Origin: Marinomonas flavescens
GTDB taxonomy: Bacteria; Pseudomonadota; Gammaproteobacteria; Pseudomonadales; Marinomonadaceae
Length of the DNA: 64,000 nt
Reading direction: 5' to 3'
Assembly (NCBI RefSeq): GCF_004352835.1
Contig: NZ_SJSB01000004.1
Location: forward strand, 186,001-250,000
Shown here: one piece after another, positions 16,491 through 26,109 of the stretch
Position numbering within the stretch: position 1 is the stretch's first letter
How the letters are laid out: every line of letters starts with the position of its first letter
Program-made: the position numbers and the translations under genes
Notes under the pieces: generated by a model
Database searches by the model: none
Seen by the model: the letters and a program-made list of their open reading frames with translations, nothing else
Told to the model about the DNA's origin: nothing

Positions 16491-16861
16491 TTGAAAAAGA
16501 GGGTAATACCACTTTTGAGAACTTTGGTTGGATAGTAGAAGCTAAACTGAACGAAGGCCAACTTGAAAATTTTAAAGAGGTGATGAACTCACAGGTTAAC
16601 AGAGCCTTAACTGAAGAGGGTACGTTAAACTATCAGTACTACATCTCTGATGCTGGTGACATTATGGTCTACGAGCGTTTTAAAGATCTTGAGGCATCTT
16701 ATATTCATATTGAAAACTGGAATGCACATGCGGAGCGTTGGATTGCAGCGGCTACGCCAACAAGAATGGTTCATTTAGGTGATTTACCGATGGAGCTTAG
16801 AGAGAAGCATGCTGCACTTGCCCCACTTTTATTAAAGCCTCTTGGTGGCTTTTCAAAATAA
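16490..16861 (+). CDS. ABM-like protein, copy 2, probably with a non-standard start
   Basis: A tandem paralogue of the preceding gene. The homologous frame is open from 16,490 (ATT GAA AAA GAG) and already reads FENFGWIVEAKLN from 16,517, before any ATG. A GTG at 16,580 would drop the first strand and helix that copy 1 keeps. ATT at 16,490 overlaps the stop of copy 1 and follows AAGGAG (16,480-16,485), so re-initiation at ATT is possible. Alternatively the original start has been lost and only a truncated GTG product is made. The body of the protein is intact. Confidence 0.6.
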   Translation: MEKEGNTTFENFGWIVEAKLNEGQLENFKEVMNSQVNRALTEEGTLNYQYYISDAGDIMVYERFKDLEASYIHIENWNAHAERWIAAATPTRMVHLGDLPMELREKHAALAPLLLKPLGGFSK

Positions 16862-16912
16862 GCTTTAATGATTAATCAATAATGTCGCTGTGTAAAATGT
16901 ATACACCTAAAT

Positions 16913-16968
16913 CATACGGCGGGCATCGTCCGGAAGGGAGGGGTTGTTGTAGTTTTTCCTTACCCGAT
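16913..16968 (+). pseudogene. Degraded 3' end of a second group II intron (domain V/VI)
   Basis: CATCGTCCGG resembles the 3' strand of a domain V, and 16,931-16,968 repeats the layout of the intact domain VI (GGGAGG ... TTACCCGAY), with candidate branch A at 16,962 and the AY end at 16,968. The next base begins a sequence matching the right half of R3, so the intron-exon boundary can be placed. No 5' half is adjacent. Confidence 0.65.
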
Positions 16969-17024
16969 AATCACCCTCTAAGTTATTGATACAAAAGAAG
17001 CCTCGCTAACGCGGGGTTTTTTTT
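16969..17024 (+). terminator. R4 right half with rho-independent terminator
   Basis: AATCACCCTCTAAGTTATTG and the following hairpin (AAGCCTCGC-TAAC-GCGGGGTTT, then T run) match 11,302-11,358 of R3. The left half of the repeat is missing. This is the last R-type sequence before the core genes. Confidence 0.75.
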
Positions 17025-17107
17025 GTGCTTATTTTCATGCTTTATTTTTATGTTAATGAGAATTATTATCCCTGCAGTAAATGTTAGCTTTAAAAAGGAA
17101 ACTGTGA

Positions 17108-17499
17108 GTGTTTGATTTGTCGAATAGTGTGTTGTTGGATCTGATTAAGCATCAGAGGTTTGGGGTGGAATATCAACCTATTGTAGCGATAGCTACCAAT
17201 GAGATAGTAGCTTAGGGATAGGTACGGCGCTAGACGATTTGTGTAATCCTAGGTCCATGTTATCTGTGGCTGTGATGCAGTTGGTGGAGTGGATTAAGCT
17301 TGATAAGTATGTTCTTAAAATGCAAGATGATGTGAGCTATATGGTGTTTGTCTCAAAGATTATTGAGTTTGCCCATGTCACCGGTAAGCGAGTTATTTTA
17401 GAAGGTGTGGAAACCGCTGAAGATCTGGCTTTTGCTGAGCGGATTGGCGTAGATTACGTGCAAGGCTTCTTTTATCGAGATAACTTTATTTATTTCTAA
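17108..17499 (+). pseudogene. Broken EAL-domain (c-di-GMP phosphodiesterase) gene
   Basis: From 17,108 one frame reads FGVEYQPIVAIATNEIVA and then hits a stop. From about 17,290 another frame reads IKLDKYVL, then KIIEFAHVTGKRVILEGVETAEDLAFAERIGVDYVQGFF, the end of an EAL domain. Some 120-130 residues between these parts are missing, including most catalytic residues, and the frame changes. It is therefore a dead remnant of a c-di-GMP phosphodiesterase, located at the junction between the accessory region and the core block. From 17,500 to 17,644 there is only the fimV upstream region. Confidence 0.8.
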
Positions 17500-17644
17500 A
17501 GGCTAAAGTTGCCGACTAATTAGGCGATTATTCAATTCTGGCATTATAAGACAAACCATTGATTCTAAAGCTATTGATAAATACTCAACCGTGTAAGATA
17601 CTTAGATTAGAATTTAACGCCATTTTAAAATAAAAGGGACGATT

Positions 17645-19864
17645 ATGCTCAGGAAAACCCTCATTAGTCTGGCCGTTGCTGGTGCATTTTATGTGTCTAA
17701 CGGCTACGCATTGGAACTGGGCGAGTTAACCTCTCAATCAAACTTAGATGAACCATATCGAGGCAAGATTGAATTGTCGGATTATGGTCAGCTCACGCCA
17801 GAAGATATTTTAGTTCGCTTAGGAAGTGAGAGTGAATTCCAGCAGGCTGGCTTTAAACCTGCGACGGACTTATCTCAGCTAAAATTTGATGTGAAACGTG
17901 CGAGTAATGGTAAAGACCTTGTCATTGATGTGACCTCGGTTAAAGCGATAAAAGATAAAGAATTACATTTTGTATTGGCTGCTCGTTGGCCTAGTGGGCA
18001 AGTGGTTCGTGAGTATCAAACGCCACTGAATCAATCTGCCTTAGTCGATAAATCGCAAGAAGAGCTCGTCCGTTCGACGAAACTTACTTCTGCGCAAACC
18101 TCTTCAAGTTCGGTGTTTCGTGGTGCAACGGCATCAGCGGATAAAATGGCTTCGCGCGGTAATATGTTTACGGCGAAAGGCAATACACTGTGGTCAATTG
18201 CGGACAAAAACACCTTATCGAATCGCTTAAATATTTATCAAACTATGATGGCGATTCAGGCATTAAATAAAAATGCTTTTTATTCAAATAACATTAATTT
18301 GCTAAAAGAGGGTGTTGTATTACGATTGCCTACTGAGCAGCAAATTGCTCTATTCAATAAGTCCCTTTCTCAAAAAGAATTTAATCGTCAGCACAGTGCG
18401 TGGATGGCGCTTAAAAGTGCGGCTGCAAGTCGCTCAAAAATCGCAAGCGCTCAGTTGAACACTCAAGCCAAAGCAAAAGGCGCGGCTACATCGCCGGTCT
18501 CCGACTCGGATAAATTAACCTTATCTTCTGGTCAAAGTGCTTTGCCGGAAAATAATGCCAGCTCAAATGCAGGTCAAGGGCAGAGTGTTAGCAATCTTAA
18601 GACGCAACTTTCTTCCGCAGAAGAGTCGTTAGATAAAGAGAAGCGTGAGAAAGAAGATCTTTCAGGCAAGCTTGGCGATTTGAATAAACAACTGGATACG
18701 CTGCAAAAACTTATCAGTTTAAAAGATAAGCAAATGGCGGAGCTAGAGAAGCAGTTTGCGAGCGCACAGCAGTCTCTACAAGAACAGAAAAATACGGTTG
18801 ATCAGCTTCTAGAAGCGGATCAGGCGCGAAGAGCGAAAGAAAAGGCTGAAGCTGATTCTCTTGTGAATAAAATTTTCGGCAATCCTATCATTGTCTCTAT
18901 TGCTGCGGTCGTCATGCTTTTATTCGGATTTTTAGGTGGGCTGTTGATGCGTCGCCTAGGTAAGAAGAAAGAGATTGAGCCAGTTGCAGATGAATTTGAT
19001 TTGGCGGCTCCTGCGGCGCTTTCCGGAGCGGCGGCGGCTGTTGCCATTAATAATGATGATGAATCCGAAGAAAACTCTTTAAAAGACCCTTTTGACTTTC
19101 CTGTTGATGATGCAGCGAGTGATAAAGCTGAATCTATGAATAAAGTAACAGATTCATTGGATTTAGATGAAGAAGAGTTTGATTTCGCTGAAGACTTGTC
19201 TATCCCTGAAGAGACATCGCCACAAGATGATGGTGTTGAGGATGATGAATTAGAAGATCCTTTTGCGTCTTTAGACGTGGAAATGGATGAGTTGTCTGAT
19301 GAAAATGATATTGAAGATCTGGATGACAGTTTTGAAAGTCTTGAGTCAGAATTAGAAGCTGTTCCTGAAGATGAAGTGGATGTTCCAACGGTAGAGCCTG
19401 AAATGGATGCCACAGAAACTGAAACGATCCAGGCCGATACTGCCATACAAGACGTGGATGAACCTAGTGAAGAAGAGAGCTTTGTTTCAAGTCTGCTAAA
19501 TGATGAGCAGGATGATCTTGATGAGTCTGCTTTGTTCGATAAAACGCCAAACGAATCTTTAGCGTCTACTATCGAAGAAACATTAGCAGAAGCGCAGCAT
19601 GATATGACGGATATTGAAGTGCCTTCATTTGGTGTAGAAGAAGCAGCAGAGGGTGCTGAGGTTGACGATGACGAAGAAGAGTTTGATTTCTTCGATGCCA
19701 GCGGAGATGAGGTGGCAACTAAACTTGATCTAGCTCGTGCCTATATGGATATGGGTGACGATGAGGGTGCGCGTGTTATACTTGAAGATGTTGTATCCAC
19801 GGGTAATGAAAAACAAATTGCCGACGCAAAAAGTATGATGGAGCGGATGTTCCCAAGTGACTAG
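17645..19864 (+). CDS. fimV: FimV/HubP-type polar hub protein
   Basis: A 739-residue inner-membrane protein that in relatives organises the cell pole, type IV pili and flagella. Order of parts: signal peptide (1-22), FimV N-terminal region starting LELGELTSQSNLDEPYRG, a periplasmic LysM-like segment (about 175-230) that should bind peptidoglycan, a coiled coil (about 322-395), one transmembrane helix (about 412-435), a very acidic cytoplasmic stretch (about 440-690) and the conserved C-terminal domain with KLDLARAYMDMGDDEGARVIL. Its stop overlaps the truA start by 8 bases, as in many gammaproteobacteria. Confidence 0.9.
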   Translation: MLRKTLISLAVAGAFYVSNGYALELGELTSQSNLDEPYRGKIELSDYGQLTPEDILVRLGSESEFQQAGFKPATDLSQLKFDVKRASNGKDLVIDVTSVKAIKDKELHFVLAARWPSGQVVREYQTPLNQSALVDKSQEELVRSTKLTSAQTSSSSVFRGATASADKMASRGNMFTAKGNTLWSIADKNTLSNRLNIYQTMMAIQALNKNAFYSNNINLLKEGVVLRLPTEQQIALFNKSLSQKEFNRQHSAWMALKSAAASRSKIASAQLNTQAKAKGAATSPVSDSDKLTLSSGQSALPENNASSNAGQGQSVSNLKTQLSSAEESLDKEKREKEDLSGKLGDLNKQLDTLQKLISLKDKQMAELEKQFASAQQSLQEQKNTVDQLLEADQARRAKEKAEADSLVNKIFGNPIIVSIAAVVMLLFGFLGGLLMRRLGKKKEIEPVADEFDLAAPAALSGAAAAVAINNDDESEENSLKDPFDFPVDDAASDKAESMNKVTDSLDLDEEEFDFAEDLSIPEETSPQDDGVEDDELEDPFASLDVEMDELSDENDIEDLDDSFESLESELEAVPEDEVDVPTVEPEMDATETETIQADTAIQDVDEPSEEESFVSSLLNDEQDDLDESALFDKTPNESLASTIEETLAEAQHDMTDIEVPSFGVEEAAEGAEVDDDEEEFDFFDASGDEVATKLDLARAYMDMGDDEGARVILEDVVSTGNEKQIADAKSMMERMFPSD

Positions 19865-20681
19865 AAAAGTTGTCCTGTTAGTAGAATATAATGGCTCAGC
19901 CTATAAAGGCTGGCAAGCACAAAAATACGATGTACCCACTGTTCAGGAGAATTTAGAAAAAGCACTGAGTGTGATTGCAAACCACAAAGTGAGCGTTATT
20001 TGCGCAGGTCGAACAGACTCTGGTGTTCATGCCAGTTCGCAAGTGGTTCATTTTGAAACAGATGAGGAGCGCAGCGAGCGCTCTTGGACGTTAGGCACGA
20101 ATACGCATCTGCCTTCTGATATTGCAGTGGTCGCAGCTCGGTACGTTGATGATGATTTTCATGCTAGATTTAGTGCGCTTAGTCGTCGCTATCGCTACGT
20201 CATTTATCCTACGGCTCTGCGTCCTGCTATCTTGTCTTCGGGTCTTACATGGACTTACAAGTCGCTAGATGTTGGCGCAATGGCGCAAGCAGCAGAGTGC
20301 TTTCTGGGAACTCATGATTTTACGTCCTTTCGTGCCATTGGTTGCCAAGCCAATACGCCCACGAGAACTATTTTGAATTTTTCAGTTCAGCAATTGGGTC
20401 AGTACGTTGTGCTTGATGTGCGTGCCAATGCGTTTTTGCATCATATGATTCGCAATTTTGCGGGTGTATTGATGACCATTGGAGCAGGTGAGAAGCCCAT
20501 TTCTTGGGCGAAACAAGTATTAGATGCTAAAGATCGCACTCAAGGTGGTATCACAGCACCGCCAACAGGTTTGTATTTTGTTGATGCTGAATACCCAGAT
20601 CATTTCAATGTCCCTTCGCGACCATTAGGTCCGCATTTTTTACCTTATGTAGAAGAGCCAGAGTATGCCTTGTCGCGTTAA
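19857..20681 (+). CDS. truA: tRNA pseudouridine(38-40) synthase
   Basis: TruA converts uridines 38, 39 and 40 of the tRNA anticodon arm to pseudouridine. The 274-residue protein shows the catalytic aspartate in CAGRTDSGVHA, plus SRRYRYVIYP, FRAIGCQ and FLHHMIRNFAGVL. The GTG start overlaps the end of fimV (GTGACTAG), and its own end overlaps trpF by 17 bases, implying coupled translation through the block. Confidence 0.95.
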   Translation: MTRKVVLLVEYNGSAYKGWQAQKYDVPTVQENLEKALSVIANHKVSVICAGRTDSGVHASSQVVHFETDEERSERSWTLGTNTHLPSDIAVVAARYVDDDFHARFSALSRRYRYVIYPTALRPAILSSGLTWTYKSLDVGAMAQAAECFLGTHDFTSFRAIGCQANTPTRTILNFSVQQLGQYVVLDVRANAFLHHMIRNFAGVLMTIGAGEKPISWAKQVLDAKDRTQGGITAPPTGLYFVDAEYPDHFNVPSRPLGPHFLPYVEEPEYALSR

Positions 20682-21285
20682 AATCTGTGGAATTACTAAC
20701 CTTGAGGACGCGCTTACCGCTTGCGAATATGGTGCGGATGCTCTGGGTTTCGTTTTTTATAAAAAAAGCCCTCGTTATATCGACCCTGAAGTAGCCAATG
20801 GTATCCTTGCTAAATTGCCTCCCTTTGTTGTGCCAATAGCGCTTTTTGTGGATGCTCAAAGTGATGAAATTAATGAGGTGATCTCAGGTCATTCTCGTTG
20901 GATGATTCAATTTCATGGAAATGAATCAGAAAAAGAGTGTTTATCTTATAATCGTCCCTATATAAAGGCATTAAGGGTTAAAGAGGGCGATGATTTGTTA
21001 GCGGCAACGCAAACGTATTTGTCGGCCAATGCCATTTTATTAGACGCCTATAAAGCGGGAGTACCGGGTGGTACGGGGGAAGTGTTTAATTGGACTTTGA
21101 TTCCAAACAACTTACCTTTGCCGGTTATTTTGGCGGGTGGCTTAACACCTGAAAATATTGCCCATGCGGTTGAGCAAGTTGCTCCTTATGCGGTGGATGT
21201 TAGCGGTGGTGTTGAGGCGTCCAAAGGCTTAAAGAACAAGGTAAAAGTAAAACAATTTATTAGTGGAGCAAAACGTGAGCAATAA
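20665..21285 (+). CDS. trpF: Phosphoribosylanthranilate isomerase
   Basis: TrpF rearranges phosphoribosylanthranilate in tryptophan synthesis. It begins [17 protein letters not shown], with the catalytic cysteine, and the general acid aspartate stands in [24 protein letters not shown] and VDVSGGVE form the phosphate site. At 206 residues it is a complete stand-alone enzyme, not fused to TrpC. It overlaps truA upstream and trpB downstream. No attenuator leader is visible, so regulation from the fimV-truA transcript is likely. Confidence 0.95.
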   Translation: MPCRVKICGITNLEDALTACEYGADALGFVFYKKSPRYIDPEVANGILAKLPPFVVPIALFVDAQSDEINEVISGHSRWMIQFHGNESEKECLSYNRPYIKALRVKEGDDLLAATQTYLSANAILLDAYKAGVPGGTGEVFNWTLIPNNLPLPVILAGGLTPENIAHAVEQVAPYAVDVSGGVEASKGLKNKVKVKQFISGAKREQ

Positions 21286-22486
21286 AGATATAGATCAAAC
21301 CTTGCCGGATGAGCATGGTCGTTTTGGTCAGTACGGTGGAGTCTTCGTTTCTGAAACGTTAATGTCTGCACTTGATGATTTAACAAAAATGTACGAAGAG
21401 TTGTCTCAGGACGCTGCGTTTCAAGCCGCGTTTGATAAGGATTTAGCCCATTATGTTGGTCGTCCTTCTCCATTGTATTTTGCTGAGCGATTAACTGAAA
21501 AAGCCGGTGGCGCTAAGATTTACCTTAAGCGTGAAGATTTGAACCATACGGGCGCGCACAAAATCAACAACACCATTGGTCAAGCCTTATTGGCGAAACA
21601 CATGGGTAAGCCTAATATTATTGCTGAAACCGGCGCCGGACAGCACGGTGTGGCTTCTGCTACTGTGGCGGCTCGTCTTGGTTTAAGTTGTAAAGTATTT
21701 ATGGGGGCGGAAGATATTCGTCGTCAGAAGCTGAACGTTTATCGTATGAAGCTATTGGGCGCGGAAGTGATTTCGGTTGAGTCTGGTACCAAAACACTGA
21801 AAGATGCGCTCAATGAAGCAATGCGTTATTGGGTGAGTAATGTAGACGATACTTTCTACATTATCGGCACCGCAGCGGGCCCTCATCCGTACCCTAAATT
21901 AGTACGGGATTTTCAGTCCGTGATTGGTCGTGAAGCTAAAATACAGTGTATGGAGCAGGAAGGTCGATTGCCTGATGCTTTGGTTGCCTGTGTTGGTGGT
22001 GGTTCTAACGCGATTGGACTGTTCCATCCATTCATTGGTGATGACGGTGTGGCTATGTATGGCGTAGAAGCCGGTGGTGATGGCATAGAAACAGGTCGTC
22101 ATGCGGCGCCATTGTCAGCAGGTCGTCCTGGTGTGCTTCATGGTAATCGTACTTATGTGATGGCAGACGATGATGGTCAAATTATCGGTACGCACTCTAT
22201 TTCAGCCGGTTTGGACTACCCAGGCGTGGGTCCAGAGCATGCATGGTTAAAAGACATTGGTCGTGCCAATTATGTTGCGATCAATGACGACGAGGCAATG
22301 GACGGTTTTCATGATTTGACTCGTCTTGAAGGTATTATGCCGGCTTTAGAATCAAGTCACGCAGTGGCTTACGGTATGAAGTTAGCGGCGACTATGGACA
22401 AAGACCAATTTATCGTCATTAATCTTTCCGGTCGTGGTGATAAAGATATTATGACGGTTGCTGAATTGGATGGGATTACAGTATGA
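21275..22486 (+). CDS. trpB: Tryptophan synthase beta subunit
   Basis: TrpB joins indole and serine using pyridoxal phosphate. The PLP lysine lies in HTGAHKINN, the catalytic glutamate in [10 protein letters not shown], and the phosphate loop is [10 protein letters not shown]. The frame opens at 21,263, but GTG at 21,275 ([11 protein letters not shown]) has GGAG at proper distance and fits family N-termini. It overlaps trpF by 11 bases and trpA by 4. Confidence 0.95.
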   Translation: MSNKDIDQTLPDEHGRFGQYGGVFVSETLMSALDDLTKMYEELSQDAAFQAAFDKDLAHYVGRPSPLYFAERLTEKAGGAKIYLKREDLNHTGAHKINNTIGQALLAKHMGKPNIIAETGAGQHGVASATVAARLGLSCKVFMGAEDIRRQKLNVYRMKLLGAEVISVESGTKTLKDALNEAMRYWVSNVDDTFYIIGTAAGPHPYPKLVRDFQSVIGREAKIQCMEQEGRLPDALVACVGGGSNAIGLFHPFIGDDGVAMYGVEAGGDGIETGRHAAPLSAGRPGVLHGNRTYVMADDDGQIIGTHSISAGLDYPGVGPEHAWLKDIGRANYVAINDDEAMDGFHDLTRLEGIMPALESSHAVAYGMKLAATMDKDQFIVINLSGRGDKDIMTVAELDGITV

Positions 22487-23289
22487 GCCGAATCAAACAG
22501 TGTTTCGCGGATCTAGCTAAAACAGGTAAAAAAGCATTAATTCCTTATATTACCGCAGGTGATCCAACGCCAGAACATACGGTTACCATGATGAATGGTT
22601 TGGTTGATGCTGGCGCTGATGTGATTGAAATTGGTATGCCGTTTTCTGATCCAATGGCAGATGGTCCGGTTATTCAGTTAGCCTGTGAGCGTAGTTTAGC
22701 GGCTGGCACCAGTGTACGTAAGGTATTGGCTATTATCGCTGAGTTTCGTAAACAAAATTCTCATACGCCAGTGGTCTTGATGGGCTATTTGAACCCAATT
22801 GAGTTCTTTGGTTATCAAGCTTTTGCAAATTCTGCGAAAGAAGCGGGTGTAGATGGCATTTTATTAGTCGATCTGACTCCAGAAGAGGCGACAGATGTAG
22901 TAGAATGCTTCCGCCAAAACGAGATTGACCTGATTTATTTGTTAGCGCCGACAACAACACCGGCTAGAGCTAAGAAAATTTGTGATCTGGCTTCCGGTTA
23001 TGTGTATTACGTATCGGTAAAAGGTGTCACTGGTACGGCTGAACTGGATGTGGATAGTGTTCAAAAACACGTCGATTCATTGCGTGAAATTACATCGCTT
23101 CCAATTGGTGTGGGTTTCGGTATTCGCGATGCGAAAACAGCCGCCGCTGTCAGTAAGTGTGCTGATGGTGTTATTGTTGGTAGTGTTTTGGTAAATGCCA
23201 TTGCTGAAAATAAAGATCAGCCAAAAGAATATATCGCTGACGCTTTGCAAGCTATTCTAGCGCCTATGCGCACAGAAATGGATGCTTAA
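22483..23289 (+). CDS. trpA: Tryptophan synthase alpha subunit
   Basis: TrpA splits indole-3-glycerol phosphate and passes indole to TrpB. The catalytic Glu and Asp are visible in [16 protein letters not shown], and the phosphate loop in [24 protein letters not shown]. The 268 residues are full length. Its ATGA start overlaps the trpB stop, the classic coupling of these two subunits. Confidence 0.95.
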   Translation: MSRIKQCFADLAKTGKKALIPYITAGDPTPEHTVTMMNGLVDAGADVIEIGMPFSDPMADGPVIQLACERSLAAGTSVRKVLAIIAEFRKQNSHTPVVLMGYLNPIEFFGYQAFANSAKEAGVDGILLVDLTPEEATDVVECFRQNEIDLIYLLAPTTTPARAKKICDLASGYVYYVSVKGVTGTAELDVDSVQKHVDSLREITSLPIGVGFGIRDAKTAAAVSKCADGVIVGSVLVNAIAENKDQPKEYIADALQAILAPMRTEMDA

Positions 23290-23322
23290 GCGGCAGCTGT
23301 AAACAGAGATATGGAGAGTTAA

Positions 23323-24186
23323 ATGAGTAGCTGGTTAGACAAATTTGTACCGTCGCTTGTACGTAGCGAATCAAAACGCGGATTAGGTTCTGTTCCTGAA
23401 GGCCTTTGGAAAAAATGCCCTAAGTGTGACAATGTTCTTTACCGTCCTGAATTAGAGAAAAATTTAGACGTTTGTCCAAAATGTAGTCACCATTTGCGAG
23501 TCAGTGCTCGTCGTCGATTGGATATTTTCTTGGATAAAGAAGGGCGTTTTGAAATCGGTGCTCACCTTGAGCCTGAAGACAAGCTCAAGTTCAAAGACAC
23601 CAAACGCTATAAAGATCGTATTACGGCTGCGCAAAAAGCAACGGGCGAAAAAGATGCGTTGGTTGCAATGGAAGGTGTTCTAAATGGCATGCCCGTTGTT
23701 GCTGTGGCATTTGAATTTAGCTTCATGGGCGGCTCTATGGGCGCTATCGTTGGCGAACGTTTTATTCAGGCTGTCAATGTCTGTCTTGAAAAGCGCATCC
23801 CATTGATTTGCTTCTCAGCCAGTGGCGGCGCTCGTATGCAAGAAGCCTTAATTTCCTTGATGCAAATGGCCAAAACCAGTGCGGGTCTTGAACGTCTAAA
23901 ACAAGAAGGCATTCCATACATTTCTGTTATGACAGATCCTGTGTTTGGTGGTGTTTCCGCTTCTCTTGCTATGCTAGGCGACCTAAATGTTGCTGAGCCA
24001 AATGCCTTGATTGGTTTTGCTGGTCCTCGTGTTATCGAGCAAACAGTGCGTGAGAAACTGCCTGCAGGTTTCCAGCGTAGCGAGTTTTTGCTAGAGAAAG
24101 GAGCGCTTGATATGATTATCGGACGTGAAGAAATGCGCGATCGCTTATTCAATATCTTGTCATTGTTGACTAATAGAGCAGCCTAA
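23323..24186 (+). CDS. accD: Acetyl-CoA carboxylase carboxyltransferase beta subunit
   Basis: AccD forms half of the carboxyltransferase that makes malonyl-CoA for fatty acid synthesis. The N-terminal zinc ribbon is visible as [10 protein letters not shown] and, 16 residues on, CPKCSHHL; the crotonase-like domain has [13 protein letters not shown] and [13 protein letters not shown]. At 287 residues it is complete. GGAG upstream marks the ATG. The trpA-accD-folC order is standard in gammaproteobacteria. Confidence 0.95.
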   Translation: MSSWLDKFVPSLVRSESKRGLGSVPEGLWKKCPKCDNVLYRPELEKNLDVCPKCSHHLRVSARRRLDIFLDKEGRFEIGAHLEPEDKLKFKDTKRYKDRITAAQKATGEKDALVAMEGVLNGMPVVAVAFEFSFMGGSMGAIVGERFIQAVNVCLEKRIPLICFSASGGARMQEALISLMQMAKTSAGLERLKQEGIPYISVMTDPVFGGVSASLAMLGDLNVAEPNALIGFAGPRVIEQTVREKLPAGFQRSEFLLEKGALDMIIGREEMRDRLFNILSLLTNRAA

Positions 24187-24190
24187 ATAA

Positions 24191-25447
24191 ATGACGCCAA
24201 CGTCGTTAGATAGTTGGCTTTCGTACATCGAAAGCCAACACCCCTCCGAGATCGAATTAGGTCTCGAACGAGGAAGTTCAGTCTTAGAAAAGTTAAACAT
24301 TTCGAGACCGAAAGGCAAAATTATTACGGTCGCTGGGACGAATGGTAAAGGGTCAACCTGTGCTATGTTGACCCAGTATCTGTATTCCCAAGGCCATTCG
24401 GTTGGCACGTATACTTCTCCCCATTTTATTGATTTCAATGAGCGTATCGCCATTAATGATACGGCTTGTGACGATTTAATAATTTGTCAGGCGTTTAGCG
24501 CGATTGAAGCCGCTCGTGGCGATACACCATTAACCTATTTTGAATTCAGCACTTTGGCTGCGTTGTGGATTTTTTCACAAGCAGACCTAGATTACTGGGT
24601 GTTAGAAGTGGGCTTGGGTGGTCGTTTGGATTCGGTCAATATGGTCGATACCGATGTGGCTGTCGTGACTTCCATTGCGCTTGATCATACGGATTGGCTG
24701 GGCGATTCCATTGAGGTGATTGCTCGTGAGAAAACAGGGATTGCGCGTAAAGATAAACTGCTGATTAGTGGTGTCGTAAACCCTCCTCGTAGTCTGGCTC
24801 AGACTGCTGTGATGATAGGTGCAGACTTACGTCAGAAAGGGGAAGATTTTTCTTACCAAATCAATGGGGATCAATGGTCTTGGACGGGTAACAATCAGGT
24901 CTTTGCTAATTTACCACGACCTAATTTGCCCTTGGAGAACGCAGCAACCGTGGTCGCTGTGTTGAGCTATATGGGGTTTGATCTTGAGCTGCTTGATCTG
25001 CAAGCATTATTTCAGACTGCTGAATTAACGGGGCGTTTTCAAAAAGTAAATGAAAGTCCTTTAATTTACATTGATGTCGCTCATAACCCAGAAGCGGCTG
25101 GTGAATTGGCGAAACGAGTGTCGCAGCTTGGTGTTAAGCCCATTGCTGTGTGCGGCATGCTAAAAGATAAAGATATTAATAGTGTCATGGCAACGCTTTG
25201 TGATCGGTTTTCTTCTTGGTATTTAGCTGACTTAGGCGGCCCTCGAGGGGCAAAAGCACAAGAGCTAGGTCAAGTCTTGGCGCGGTTGCATGACATTGTT
25301 GCGAATGAGTATTCGAGCATTGCTGAGGCTTTTGAGGTTGCTGCTTGTCGCGCATTAGAAGAAAATCGCCCGATTATTGTTTTTGGTTCTTTTGTTACTG
25401 TGACTGACTATCTTGCTCATATCAAACATAAGGAAGCACAATGTTAG
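24191..25447 (+). CDS. folC: Bifunctional folylpolyglutamate/dihydrofolate synthase
   Basis: FolC adds glutamate to dihydropteroate and to folates. The 418-residue Mur-ligase-type protein has the P-loop VAGTNGKGSTCAML, the Omega-loop region with TYTSPHFIDFNERI, WVLEVGLGGRLDSVN, and the C-terminal YIDVAHNPEAA ligand segment. It begins 4 bases after accD and overlaps the SPOR gene by 7 bases. Confidence 0.94.
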   Translation: MTPTSLDSWLSYIESQHPSEIELGLERGSSVLEKLNISRPKGKIITVAGTNGKGSTCAMLTQYLYSQGHSVGTYTSPHFIDFNERIAINDTACDDLIICQAFSAIEAARGDTPLTYFEFSTLAALWIFSQADLDYWVLEVGLGGRLDSVNMVDTDVAVVTSIALDHTDWLGDSIEVIAREKTGIARKDKLLISGVVNPPRSLAQTAVMIGADLRQKGEDFSYQINGDQWSWTGNNQVFANLPRPNLPLENAATVVAVLSYMGFDLELLDLQALFQTAELTGRFQKVNESPLIYIDVAHNPEAAGELAKRVSQLGVKPIAVCGMLKDKDINSVMATLCDRFSSWYLADLGGPRGAKAQELGQVLARLHDIVANEYSSIAEAFEVAACRALEENRPIIVFGSFVTVTDYLAHIKHKEAQC

Positions 25448-26034
25448 ATAAAAAGATGACTTATAGATTGATTGGGGCAGGGATTATGATTGTGGCAGCA
25501 GCGATTATTTTGCCACAAATTCTAGATGGTGAACGTCCTCCTGAGCTCGATATTCAAGTGGCAGTCAGTAAGCCTCCCGTCTTTCCTGATGTGAAAATTG
25601 CACCGGCGCAGTCATTAGATGCACTACCTGATTCAGGTAAAAGTGATGTGGCCGCTATTTCATCGGATAACACGGTTGCGAAATCGGCTCAAGATATAAG
25701 TCTTGTGCCAGCGACTAAAAATGACAACGTTGCACCAGCACCAGCAGTGAAAGTGGCGCAAAAAAGTGTTCCAAAAGTCAAATTAAAACCTGCTGCTACG
25801 CCCTCTGGTCGTTGGACTGTTCAGATCGCCAGTTTCTCAAAAGAAGATAATGCAAAAAGACTGGTTGATAAGCTAAAAAAAGCAAATTACTCAGCGTATA
25901 GCGTCACTACAAATTCATTATTTAAAGTGTTTGTTGGCCCTGAATTAGATAGAGATACCTCTGAAAAAGTCCAAAGCAATATCCAGAAGAAATTTTCCCT
26001 AAAAGGGATTGTTGTGAGATTTTCTGAAAATTAA
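25441..26034 (+). CDS. SPOR-domain membrane protein (DedD-like)
   Basis: A 197-residue protein with an N-terminal transmembrane helix (about 9-26, LIGAGIMIVAAAIILPQIL), a Pro/Ala/Lys-rich linker and a C-terminal SPOR domain (about 120-195, GRWTVQIASFSKEDNAKRLVDKLKK). SPOR domains bind septal peptidoglycan stripped of stem peptides, so this is a cell-division accessory protein. DedD occupies this same position between folC and cvpA in E. coli, but I call it DedD-like because the sequence outside SPOR is not conserved. Confidence 0.87.
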   Translation: MLDKKMTYRLIGAGIMIVAAAIILPQILDGERPPELDIQVAVSKPPVFPDVKIAPAQSLDALPDSGKSDVAAISSDNTVAKSAQDISLVPATKNDNVAPAPAVKVAQKSVPKVKLKPAATPSGRWTVQIASFSKEDNAKRLVDKLKKANYSAYSVTTNSLFKVFVGPELDRDTSEKVQSNIQKKFSLKGIVVRFSEN

Positions 26035-26109
26035 TACGAGTTTTCTTTTTCGGTATTTGGATTATCTATACCTTCTGTTAAACTTCGGCGCGCTTTTAAT
26101 AGGGTCATT

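Noticed and set aside
11394-16968. One giant functional group II intron carrying the gene block
   Set aside because: The reverse transcriptase part, domain I and a complete domain V are missing, so at most it is a decayed structure.
18820-19446. Serine-rich 208-residue minus-strand ORF within fimV
   Set aside because: It is the mirror of the acidic, repetitive FimV region; the Ser and Ala bias comes from reversed Glu and Asp codons.
20605-21285. Tryptophan attenuator or leader peptide before trpF
   Set aside because: trpF overlaps the truA end, leaving no space for a leader, and no Trp-rich short ORF is seen.
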